Origin: Alloactinosynnema sp. L-07
GTDB taxonomy: Bacteria > Actinomycetota > Actinomycetes > Mycobacteriales > Pseudonocardiaceae
Assembly (NCBI RefSeq): GCF_900070365.1
Contig: NZ_LN850107.1
Coordinates: 3,472,001-3,536,000 of the forward strand
Reading direction: 5' to 3'
Length of the DNA stretch: 64,000 bases
Both the position numbers and the translations under genes were made by a program. Below, in pieces: positions 27,264 to 33,975 of the stretch (positions are counted from its first letter, which is position 1; each line of letters begins with the position of its first letter). The notes under the pieces were generated by a model, which had not been told where the DNA came from, searched no databases, and was given only the letters and a program-made list of their open reading frames with translations.

Positions 27264-28304
27264 GTGTTCCACAGTGGACTCAAGCGGATTCGCCGCGCCT
27301 GCGCGATCGGCGTCGCCGCACTCGGCCTGAGCGTGCTGCTGCCCGCCGCGCAGTCGCAGGCCAGTGAGATCACCTGCCGGGAGCTGGACATGCCGGTCAC
27401 CCTGGCGGGCCTACCGCAGACCATGTACGGCAAGCTCTGCGTCCCCGACGGCGCGCGGACCGTGCAGGTGCTCATCCCCGGCGGGACCTACAACAGCACG
27501 TACTGGGACTCCCCCTACGACGCGGCAACCCGGTCGTTCCGCCTCGCGGCCAACCACGCGGGCTACGCCACGCTGACCGTCGACCGGCTCGGCTCCGGGC
27601 GCAGCTCGAAGCCGCTCAGCGCCACCGTGACCGCGATCGGCCAGGCCGACGCGATCCACCAGGTCGTGCGGAAGCTGCGCGCGGGCACGTTCGGCCCGGC
27701 GTTCGACAAGGTGATCCTCGGCGGGCACTCGCTCGGCTCGGCCATCGCGATGATGGAGGCGGGCACCTACCACGACGTCGACGGCGTGCTGATCACCGGA
27801 ATGGCCCACCGGCTCAGCGTGCTGGGCACGCTGCCGCTGTTCAGCTCACTCATCCCAGCCGCCCTCGACAGCAAGTTCGCAGGCCTCGGCCTCGACATCG
27901 GCTACCTGACCACCCGCGCGGGCACCCGCTACACCTCCTTCCACAGCCCCGGCCCCAGGGACACCGGTGTCACCGGGACCGACGAGACGACCAAGGACGT
28001 GGTCGCCCCCGGCGAGGTCCTCGACGGCGCGCTGATCGGCGCGGTGATCCCTTACACCCGGCTCATCGACGTGCCGGTACTGCTCGCCCTCGGCGACGAC
28101 CCGGCCTTCTGCGGCCTGCTCGGCACCGACTGCTCCAGCGCCGAGGGCCTGCGCGGCGCCGAGGCCCTGTACTACTCGCCCGCCGCGCGATTGCGCGCCT
28201 ATGTCCACCACGGCTACGGTCACGCGATCAACTTCGCCCCCGACGCCCCCGCCTACCACGACTTCGTGACGCGCTGGGCCGACGAGATGGTCGGCCGCGG
28301 CTGA
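27264..28304 (+). CDS. Secreted alpha/beta hydrolase
   Basis: 346 aa from GTG 27264, with GGAGG 8 nt upstream; a TTG at 27249 lies ahead of that site and is rejected. The Sec signal peptide is RACAIGVAALGLSVLLPAAQSQA. The alpha/beta-hydrolase nucleophile elbow is GHSLGS, and the late catalytic His is in HHGYGHAINF. There are several Cys that could form disulfides. Likely an extracellular esterase or lipase-like enzyme of unknown substrate. Only 110 bp downstream of the P450, with the P450 repeat in between. Confidence 0.87.
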   Translation: MFHSGLKRIRRACAIGVAALGLSVLLPAAQSQASEITCRELDMPVTLAGLPQTMYGKLCVPDGARTVQVLIPGGTYNSTYWDSPYDAATRSFRLAANHAGYATLTVDRLGSGRSSKPLSATVTAIGQADAIHQVVRKLRAGTFGPAFDKVILGGHSLGSAIAMMEAGTYHDVDGVLITGMAHRLSVLGTLPLFSSLIPAALDSKFAGLGLDIGYLTTRAGTRYTSFHSPGPRDTGVTGTDETTKDVVAPGEVLDGALIGAVIPYTRLIDVPVLLALGDDPAFCGLLGTDCSSAEGLRGAEALYYSPAARLRAYVHHGYGHAINFAPDAPAYHDFVTRWADEMVGRG

Positions 28305-28455
28305 CCCTTGGCTGGATGTGACCCACGCCATGCTCCACTGTGGACAGCGTCAGGACGCCGCAACGATCGGGCCGTGACGCGTCAAGACCGCGTCTGGATT
28401 CCCCACAGCGGCACCGTTCCGGCGTCTCCTCGAAGTAACCGAACGAGGAGTTTCA

Positions 28456-28536
28456 ATGATCGTGTCAAACCGAAGCGTTGATCGGGGCGTGCGCCCTGGC
28501 GGAGCAGCGGTTGTCGCGGATGTGGAGGAGCCGTGA
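28456..28536 (+). CDS. 26-aa smORF, paralogue of the one at 33895; coupled to the PLP decarboxylase
   Basis: Encodes MIVSNRSVDRGVRPGGAAVV plus ADVEEP. GAGGAG sits just upstream, and its stop overlaps the next gene's GTG start (GTGA). It aligns without gaps to the smORF at 33895-33975: 16 of 26 residues are identical, and 14 of the 27 codons are identical with three more synonymous. The matching residues include V-S-x-R-S-V-D, R-P and A-V-V-x-D-V-E-E. It could be a leader peptide for translational control or a small functional peptide. The preceding 151 bp (28305-28455) hold no other gene. Confidence 0.65.
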   Translation: MIVSNRSVDRGVRPGGAAVVADVEEP

Positions 28537-30125
28537 CGCTCGCGGAGTTGGTGCCCAGCATCGGCCTGGCCGGTGCGCCGCCCCTGGAGGAGGACCTGTG
28601 GCCCGCGGGAACCCGGGTGGTCGATGGCGGTGACGTGACCGTCGGCGGCGTGGCCATGACCGAGGTCGCGGCCCGCTTCGGCACCCCGTGCCAGGTGTTG
28701 GCCGAGGCCGAGATCCGGCGCCGCGCGCGCCGGTTCCACCGGACCCTCGACGGCGTGGAGATCGTGTACGCGGGCAAAGCCCTGCCCTGCGCGGCGGCGT
28801 TCCGCTGGGCCGACGAGGAAGGGCTGTCCCTCGACGTCTGCTCGGCCGGTGAGCTGGCGGTGGCGCGGGCCGTCGGGTTCCCGGCCGAGCGGATCCTGCT
28901 GCACGGCAACGTGAAGACCGACGACGACCTCAAGGCCGCGCTGTCCTACGGGGTCGGCCGGATCGTGGTCGACTCGGCCGACGAGATCGACCGGCTGGCG
29001 GGTCTGACCACCGGGCAGGACGTGCTCGTGCGGGTCACGCCCGGCGTCGACGCGCACACCCACCGGGCGATCGCGACCGGGGTGGAGGGCCAGAAGTTCG
29101 GCCTCTCCCTGGCGTCCGGGGCCGCGGCGACGGCGGTCGGCCAGGTGCTGGCCCAGCCGGGGCTGCGCTTCGCGGGGCTGCACTGCCACCTGGGTTCCCA
29201 GGTCCGGCGGGTGGCGGCCTATGAGGACGCCGCCCGCCGGATGGTCGGCCTGATCGCGGACCTGTGGGCCCGGTACCAGGTGACCGTCCCCCAACTCGAT
29301 CTCGGTGGCGGGTTCGCGGTGCCGTATCTGCCGGGTGAGGCGGATTTCGACCTGCTGGGGTTTGCCACCCGTCTGCGGACGGCCGTGACCGACGAGTGCG
29401 CGGGCAGGCGGGTCCCGGTTCCGCGGCTGGCGGTCGAGCCGGGGCGGTCGCTGGTCGCCACCGCCGGGGTCACGCTGTATCGGGTGGTGTCGGTCAAGGA
29501 TCGGTTCGTCGCTGTCGACGGCGGGATGAGCGACAACCCTCGGCCCGCTCTGTACGGCGTCCGGTACGCCGTACGACTCGTCGGCCGGACCACCAAGGCC
29601 GTGCGCCGCCGGATGACGGTGGTGGGCAGGCATTGCGAGGCGGGCGACATTGTGGCCGAGGACGTGCCGCTACCAGCGGATATCCACTCGGGCGATCTGC
29701 TGGCGGTGCCTGTGACCGGGGCTTATCACCACGCGATGGCCGCCAACTACAACCAGGTGGGGCGACCGCCGATCATTGGAGTGTGCGACGGCTCGACCCG
29801 AGTCCTGGTCCGTCGCGAGACTGAGCATGACCTTCTGCGGCGAGACGTGTTCGTCAGGACAATGGTGGCAACGACCGAACGGAGCCCGACGATGACCGCG
29901 CCACAGGAACCCATCGAGACCGACTACACCGGTGGTGGGGTGCCGACGTTTGACTATGTCCGGGAGCGGGTTGAGGGGAAGCTCGCCGGCTCGGCGGGCG
30001 CGACTGAACTCGCGGGTGAGCTGCCTGAGGCTAAGTCGGTTGAGGAACAGCTGGCTGAACGGGAGAAGGCGGGGAAGAGCAAGCTGGAGGAGATTCGCCG
30101 GGCGATGCGCGGCGAGGGTGGTTGA
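28533..30125 (+). CDS. Fold-type III PLP decarboxylase (diaminopimelate decarboxylase-like) with an extra C-terminal segment
   Basis: 530 aa, GTG overlapping the smORF stop. The LysA-like body (1-~440) contains PLP Lys82 (VYAGKALP), GLHCHLGSQ, DLGGGFAVPYLPGE, VEPGRSLVATAG, CEAGD and YNQVGRPP. It would decarboxylate a D-amino acid such as meso-diaminopimelate or a related substrate. Residues ~454-530 are not part of the family: a hydrophilic helix-rich tail beginning MTAPQEPIETDYTGGG. Its ATG at 29892 has GGAG 7 nt upstream. This looks like a fused or readthrough neighbouring small gene. Whether it is the housekeeping lysA is uncertain; a specialised paralogue fits the setting better. Confidence 0.85.
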   Translation: MTLAELVPSIGLAGAPPLEEDLWPAGTRVVDGGDVTVGGVAMTEVAARFGTPCQVLAEAEIRRRARRFHRTLDGVEIVYAGKALPCAAAFRWADEEGLSLDVCSAGELAVARAVGFPAERILLHGNVKTDDDLKAALSYGVGRIVVDSADEIDRLAGLTTGQDVLVRVTPGVDAHTHRAIATGVEGQKFGLSLASGAAATAVGQVLAQPGLRFAGLHCHLGSQVRRVAAYEDAARRMVGLIADLWARYQVTVPQLDLGGGFAVPYLPGEADFDLLGFATRLRTAVTDECAGRRVPVPRLAVEPGRSLVATAGVTLYRVVSVKDRFVAVDGGMSDNPRPALYGVRYAVRLVGRTTKAVRRRMTVVGRHCEAGDIVAEDVPLPADIHSGDLLAVPVTGAYHHAMAANYNQVGRPPIIGVCDGSTRVLVRRETEHDLLRRDVFVRTMVATTERSPTMTAPQEPIETDYTGGGVPTFDYVRERVEGKLAGSAGATELAGELPEAKSVEEQLAEREKAGKSKLEEIRRAMRGEGG

Positions 30126-30181
30126 GGCCGCACCATCGATGGTGGGCGATGCGCGGCGACCGTGGTTCGGCCGCACCATCG
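30100..30181 (+). repeat. Duplicated 3' end of the PLP decarboxylase gene
   Basis: About 39 bp including the stop codon (30100-30138) recur at 30144-30181 with a few substitutions and a one-base deletion. The second copy leads directly into palindromic element B. The GGCCGCACCATCG at the end of the unit is the same left flank that precedes element A at ~20476. Confidence 0.8.
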
Positions 30182-30328
30182 GGTGAAACTGGGCGTTCTC
30201 GCTTTGCCTGGGGCCCCTACGACGGCCCTGTGGGGAAAAAGCGGTGGCGGATAAGGCACCCCACACGCCAAGCAGCTTAGGGCCGTCGTCCCCCCAGACA
30301 AAGCGAGAACGCCCAGTTTCACCCGATG
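30177..30328. repeat. Large palindromic element, copy B
   Basis: Sits in the 326-bp gap 30126-30451 between two convergent genes. Outer arms 30177-30206 and 30299-30328 are perfect 30-bp reverse complements. Inner stem 30219-30229/30279-30289 is 11 bp, and the inner hairpin is GTGGGG/CCCCAC (30230-30235/30259-30264). Against copy A the outer stem differs at three positions, each compensated in the opposite arm. The second stem has lost one base from both arms. The centre is otherwise nearly identical to copy A. Confidence 0.88.
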
Positions 30329-30451
30329 CTGCTTTGTGGGTCCGTGCGGCTTTGCTGCCGATGCCGCTCAGGTGGTTGGGTACAGCGTTGTTGGTGCGGC
30401 TCCGGCGCCGTCATCGACAGGCCCACAACCCGGCAGGTATCACTTCGCGCG

Positions 30452-31330
30452 CTAGGCGTCGGTGCGGGTGCCGGTGAAGACCGTGGTGGCGGACAGGATG
30501 AAAGCGTCGGGTCGCCGCAGGATGCTCTCCGGGGAGTCGGGGTCGAGCAACGCGTCGAGGGTGTCGCGGTCCTGTGTGTCCAAGGCGTCGGTCACCGTGT
30601 GTCGGATCCGGGACAGGTGGGCGTGGAGGTAGGCGCGGCCTGTCTCCCCCAGGGGCGCGGGCAGGTCCAGTAGCGACGTGAAGCTGCCGACGTGGGTCAG
30701 GCCGGCGCGGCTGAGCATCGCGGTCCAGTCCTCGACCACGGGGGTGCTGCCGGGCAGTTCGGTCCGCATGACCTCGAACCACTCCTCTTGGGCGACGTCG
30801 AGTCGGGCCTGGAGGCCTGGCCTGCCGATGTTGATGTCGCGGGGGAGGAAGCGCATCGGCAGACCGCCCTCGGCCACTGCGAGCAGACCGCCGGGCCGCA
30901 GCACCTCGGCGAGCGCGGTCAGCGCGGCCTGCTGGTCGCCGAGGTGGTGTACCGCGCGGCTGCTCCAGATCAGGTCCGCCTGGCCGATACCGTCGAGACC
31001 TTCTGGCAGTTCCGCATGCCTGACAGTGACCCGGCCGCCGAGGCCGAGTCGCTCCGCGCGGGCCAGTGCGCGGTCCAGCAGTTCCGGCGAACCGTCGACG
31101 GCGACCGCTTCGGCGTCGGGGAAGGCATCGGCCAGCACGCTGGTCATCACGCCGGGGCCGCTGCCGATGTCCAGGACGCGCCGGATCTTGTGGTTGGGGT
31201 CCAGTAGGTCGGCGAGGCGGGTCGCCGTGTCGCGGAGGGCGGGCAGTTGCAGTTCGCCGCTGTCCTCCAGCCAGGTGGCCATGACCGCCCAGTCGATGTC
31301 GGTGTGGTGGTGTCCGTGTCCGTTGCTCAT
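30452..31330 (-). CDS. Class I SAM-dependent methyltransferase
   Basis: 292 aa from ATG 31330 (MSNGHGHHHTDIDWAVMATWL). SAM motif I is RVLDIGSGPGVMTS; motif II is VAVDGSPELLDRA; later DLIWSSRAVHHL and VLRPGGLLAVAEGG. Substrate unknown. It is divergent from the XRE-cupin regulator with 79 bp between; this arrangement suggests that the regulator controls it. Element B lies downstream of its stop. Confidence 0.9.
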   Translation of the reverse strand: MSNGHGHHHTDIDWAVMATWLEDSGELQLPALRDTATRLADLLDPNHKIRRVLDIGSGPGVMTSVLADAFPDAEAVAVDGSPELLDRALARAERLGLGGRVTVRHAELPEGLDGIGQADLIWSSRAVHHLGDQQAALTALAEVLRPGGLLAVAEGGLPMRFLPRDINIGRPGLQARLDVAQEEWFEVMRTELPGSTPVVEDWTAMLSRAGLTHVGSFTSLLDLPAPLGETGRAYLHAHLSRIRHTVTDALDTQDRDTLDALLDPDSPESILRRPDAFILSATTVFTGTRTDA

Positions 31331-31409
31331 ACGACCGAGGGTGCCCGCACGCGGGCGAAGACGGCAACCTTTGTTGCCGATTCCGGGACAAACGGGTGGA
31401 ATGGCGGGT

Positions 31410-31991
31410 ATGGACAAGCCACCGCCCTACCAAGAGGTCCTCGACGAGGTCGCGCCCCGGCTCAAGCGGCTGCGCACCAAGCGCGGCATCACCCTGGCCG
31501 CCCTGTCCGAGACGACCGGCATCTCCACCAGCACCCTGTCGCGGCTGGAGTCCGGTCAGCGCAAGCCCAGCCTGGAGCTGCTGCTCCCGCTCGCCGGGGC
31601 GTACAACGTGCCCCTCGACGATCTGGTCGGTGCGCCCGAGGTCGGGGATCCAAGGGTCCGGCTGACCCCTCGGAGCATGCACGGCGGCGGCACGTACATC
31701 CCGCTGACCAGGAGTCCGAGCCCGATCCAGGCGTACAAGATGATCATCCCTGACCGGGGTGAGCCGGAACCGCGCACCCACGAGGGCTACGAGTGGCTGT
31801 ACGTGCTCGACGGCAGGCTGCGCCTCGTCCTGGCCGAACACGACGTCGTCCTCGGACCCGGCGAGGCCGCCGAGTTCGACACCAAGGTGCCGCACTGGTT
31901 CGGGAGCGCGGACGGCAGGCCCGTCGAGCTCCTGAGCCTCTTCGGCAAACAGGGCGAGCGCATGCACGTCCGCGCCAAGCCCCGCGCGTGA
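31410..31991 (+). CDS. XRE-family regulator with C-terminal cupin domain
   Basis: 193 aa. ATG 31410 is preferred because GGTGGA lies 9 nt upstream; ATG 31401 is also possible. HTH of the Cro/C1 type (RLKRLRTKRGITLAALSETTGISTSTLSRLESGQRKPSLE, residues ~15-55) followed by a cupin barrel (HEGYEWLYVLDGRLRLVLAEHDVVLGPGEAAEFDT). Such proteins repress or activate a neighbouring catabolic or modifying gene after binding a small ligand. The divergent methyltransferase is the obvious target. Confidence 0.92.
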   Translation: MDKPPPYQEVLDEVAPRLKRLRTKRGITLAALSETTGISTSTLSRLESGQRKPSLELLLPLAGAYNVPLDDLVGAPEVGDPRVRLTPRSMHGGGTYIPLTRSPSPIQAYKMIIPDRGEPEPRTHEGYEWLYVLDGRLRLVLAEHDVVLGPGEAAEFDTKVPHWFGSADGRPVELLSLFGKQGERMHVRAKPRA

Positions 31992-32006
31992 GACCACAAT
32001 GGACTG

Positions 32007-32048
32007 ATGCCCGACGAACCCGAGGCCATCGGCCTGCTCGCGCTGATG
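32007..32048 (+). pseudogene. Short remnant of an ECF sigma factor (DUF6596-type)
   Basis: The 14 codons after ATG 32007 read MPDEPEAIGLLALM. This matches the LPDEPEalGLLALMLL motif that I know from DUF6596-containing ECF sigma factors. Similarity stops at about 32048. Nothing upstream or downstream continues the gene, and the next gene is on the opposite strand. Probably a relic of a deleted gene. Confidence 0.5.
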
Positions 32049-32080
32049 CCGCCTGAGGTGGGGGAGCAGGCGGCCTCACG

Positions 32081-32797
32081 TCAGGCCGGACAGGTCTCCA
32101 GCGCTTTGATCAGCTCGGCCCGTTCGGGAGCGGTGACCGTGAGCTTGTAGCGGCCCTTGACCGTGGCGTAGATCCGCGCGAATGAGCAGTGGTAGCCGGT
32201 GTTCGGCGGCAACCAGTGCTGCGCGCCGATTCCGCCGGGGATCTTGTCGCCGCGCGACTGGTTGGTCTTGCCGTCGACCGCGATCAGGTTGCCCAGGTCG
32301 TTGGCAGCGGTGACCCGGTCGGCGATCGGCCACTTGGCCGCGCCGGAGCGCCACATCTCGGCCAGTGGCACGACGTGTTCGATTTGGACCTTGGCCCGGT
32401 CGACCGTCTTGCCGGTGTACGGGTCGTGCAGCGTCCCGGCGGTGACCGCGCACCTACCCGGTTTGCGCTCCACGTCGACCAGGTCGCGTGCGAGCACCTG
32501 GGAGCGCTGGTCGCAGCCGTCGCCGTCGGTGTCCTGCCATGGCCTGCCGAACACACACTGGGCACCCTTGTCGCAGTCGCGCTCGTAGCCACCCATCCTT
32601 CCCGGCACGGCGACGGTCAGCCCGTCAAGGGCGGTGCGGGCGGCGGCCATGTCGAGCGTGCCCACGGGCACCCGTTCGTCCACCGGCATCGGCGTCGTCC
32701 CGGTCGCGGACGGTATCGCGCACCCGGAGAGGGCAACCAGCCCAAGGCTGACCAACAGCGCGCGGACTCCGCCGATCCCCACCCTCGCCCGTGTCAT
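32081..32797 (-). CDS. Secreted lipoprotein-like HNH endonuclease (DUF1524 / GmrSD-type)
   Basis: 238 aa from ATG 32797. The N-terminus has a lipobox-like signal (LVSLGLVALSGC, Cys26). The core has RDLVDVER, then VQIEHVVPLAEMWRSGAAKWP, RVTAANDLGNLIAVDGKTNQSRGDK and W.PPN, which is the His-Me finger of the HNH/DUF1524 family. It would act as an extracellular or surface nuclease. Cys residues C72/C79-like pairs suggest disulfides. No partner gene is evident. Confidence 0.88.
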   Translation of the reverse strand: MTRARVGIGGVRALLVSLGLVALSGCAIPSATGTTPMPVDERVPVGTLDMAAARTALDGLTVAVPGRMGGYERDCDKGAQCVFGRPWQDTDGDGCDQRSQVLARDLVDVERKPGRCAVTAGTLHDPYTGKTVDRAKVQIEHVVPLAEMWRSGAAKWPIADRVTAANDLGNLIAVDGKTNQSRGDKIPGGIGAQHWLPPNTGYHCSFARIYATVKGRYKLTVTAPERAELIKALETCPA

Positions 32798-32898
32798 GGC
32801 GGTGATGATCTCGGGTGCGTGACCCGCCCGGGACATCGGGTACCCGTGCGGGTTTGGTCGGTCCGATTCCGGGCATTCCTCCGGGTGAGGAGGTAGTC

Positions 32899-33111
32899 AT
32901 GTCAACCCTGTTGGCCGCCTCCACCCTCAGTACGCCGGGGTTCACTCAGCGGCGTGGTCCCGCAGCCGGTCCCTGGCGGCGCGCTCGGTCAGTGCGATCA
33001 GGTGCGTACGGACGGTGGCCTGCCGTGCGAGTTGGTCGTAGGTGTCCGTCACGAACCGCCGCACCGTGGCCCGGTCGATGGTGCCGAAGCGGTCGGCCAG
33101 GAACTCGGTGA
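32899..33111 (+). other. Small open frame with a strong ribosome site, antisense to the three-helix gene
   Basis: GAGGAGG lies 6 nt before ATG 32899. The frame (70 aa) starts MSTLLAASTLSTPGFTQRR, then becomes Arg/Gly-rich where it runs antisense to the gene at 32942-33166. The ribosome site suggests a real start, perhaps of a truncated gene, but the downstream composition looks like noise. Confidence 0.25.
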
Positions 33112-33166
33112 CCCGGTCGAGTTCGTGCTGGACTTCCTGGACGGAGGGTTCGGGGAGACCGGTCAT
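32942..33166 (-). CDS. Small three-helix-bundle protein
   Basis: 74 aa, ATG with GAGGAGG 7 nt upstream. The sequence (VQHELDRVTEFLADRFGTIDRATVRRFVTDTYDQLARQATVRTHLIALTERAARDRL) matches the pattern of actinobacterial 'three-helix bundle dimerization domain' proteins. Function unknown; such proteins sometimes accompany nucleotide-processing or signalling genes. Confidence 0.8.
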   Translation of the reverse strand: MTGLPEPSVQEVQHELDRVTEFLADRFGTIDRATVRRFVTDTYDQLARQATVRTHLIALTERAARDRLRDHAAE

Positions 33167-33244
33167 CGGGTTCCTCCTCGGTGGCACGGCGGGGACTCTC
33201 CCAAGAGAGTGCGCCTCCCCCAGCCGCCCCGCACGTCCATTTGA

Positions 33245-33276
33245 ATACATGGATGTATCGGATACAGAGGTGTATC
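33245..33276. promoter_or_regulatory. Double palindromic TetR operator
   Basis: Two perfect inverted repeats lie 17-48 bp before the TetR start: ATACATGGATGTAT (33245-33258) and GATACAGAGGTGTATC (33261-33276). Their centres are 17 bp apart, with half-sites GATACA/ATACAT. The region is AT-rich against a GC-rich background, so it probably includes the promoter. Autoregulation by the downstream TetR is likely. Confidence 0.75.
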
Positions 33277-33292
33277 GGCTAGGCTGCCCGCC

Positions 33293-33898
33293 ATGTCGGA
33301 GACCAAGCGCGTCACCAAGCGGCGGACCCAAACCCGCCAACGGCTCCTCGACGCCGCTCTGACCGTCTTCGCCGAGCAGGGATTCGGCGCCTCGACGGTC
33401 GAGCAGGTCTGCGACCGCGCCGGCTACACCCGCGGCGCCTTCTACTCGAACTTCGTGTCCCTGGACGAGCTGTTCCTGGCCATGTGGGAACAGCGATCCG
33501 CCGAGATGCTCGCCGACCTGCGCGCCACCCTCGTCGAGACGCCACCGACCTTGGAAGCCGCCATCGAACAGCTCCTGGCGGCCATCCCAGTGGACGACGA
33601 GTGGTACCGCGTCACGGCCGAGTTCACCGCGCACGCCCTGCGCAACCCCGCGCTCAAGCGGGTCATGGCGGCCAGGGAGGACGCGATCCTGGAGACGATC
33701 ATGCCCATCCTGGAGCCCGCCCTGGCCACCGCGGGCCGCGTCGTCCCCGACCGCCGTGCCTTCGGCCTGGCCCTGGTCGCCGTCCACGACGGGACCGCCA
33801 CCCAATGCCTGATGGACCCCGACGACGAGAGCATCCGAGCGGCCAGACACCGCCTGTTCGCCACCGTCGTCCGCGCTTACAGCGAGGAGCAATCATGA
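33293..33898 (+). CDS. TetR/AcrR-family transcriptional regulator
   Basis: 201 aa. N-terminal TetR HTH (RQRLLDAALTVFAEQGFGASTVEQVCDRAGYTRGAFYSNF, residues ~12-55), with a ligand-binding helical C-terminus. Its stop overlaps the start of a 26-aa smORF (ATGA), which in turn overlaps the FAD dehydrogenase start. The operator at 33245-33276 suggests that it represses its own operon, releasing it when a ligand, perhaps the dehydrogenase substrate, is present. Confidence 0.93.
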   Translation: MSETKRVTKRRTQTRQRLLDAALTVFAEQGFGASTVEQVCDRAGYTRGAFYSNFVSLDELFLAMWEQRSAEMLADLRATLVETPPTLEAAIEQLLAAIPVDDEWYRVTAEFTAHALRNPALKRVMAAREDAILETIMPILEPALATAGRVVPDRRAFGLALVAVHDGTATQCLMDPDDESIRAARHRLFATVVRAYSEEQS

Positions 33899-33975
33899 CG
33901 GTGTCAAGCCGGAGCGTCGATCTGTGTCTGCGCCCTTCGGAAACCGCGGTTGTCATGGATGTGGAGGAATCATGA
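33895..33975 (+). CDS. 26-aa smORF between tetR and the FAD dehydrogenase, paralogue of 28456
   Basis: Encodes MTVSSRSVDLCLRPSETAVV plus MDVEES. It overlaps both neighbours by ATGA: the TetR stop at its start, and the dehydrogenase ATG (33972) at its end. It is ungapped-homologous to the smORF at 28456-28536, which precedes an unrelated enzyme. It could couple translation of the dehydrogenase or be a small peptide in its own right. Confidence 0.68.
   Translation: MTVSSRSVDLCLRPSETAVVMDVEES

Noticed and set aside
33895..33975. Reading the tetR/dehydrogenase smORF as another junction duplication
   Set aside because: Only the short GAGGA..TCATGAC ends match its neighbours, while the full length matches the distant smORF at 28456, so a conserved peptide is the better explanation.
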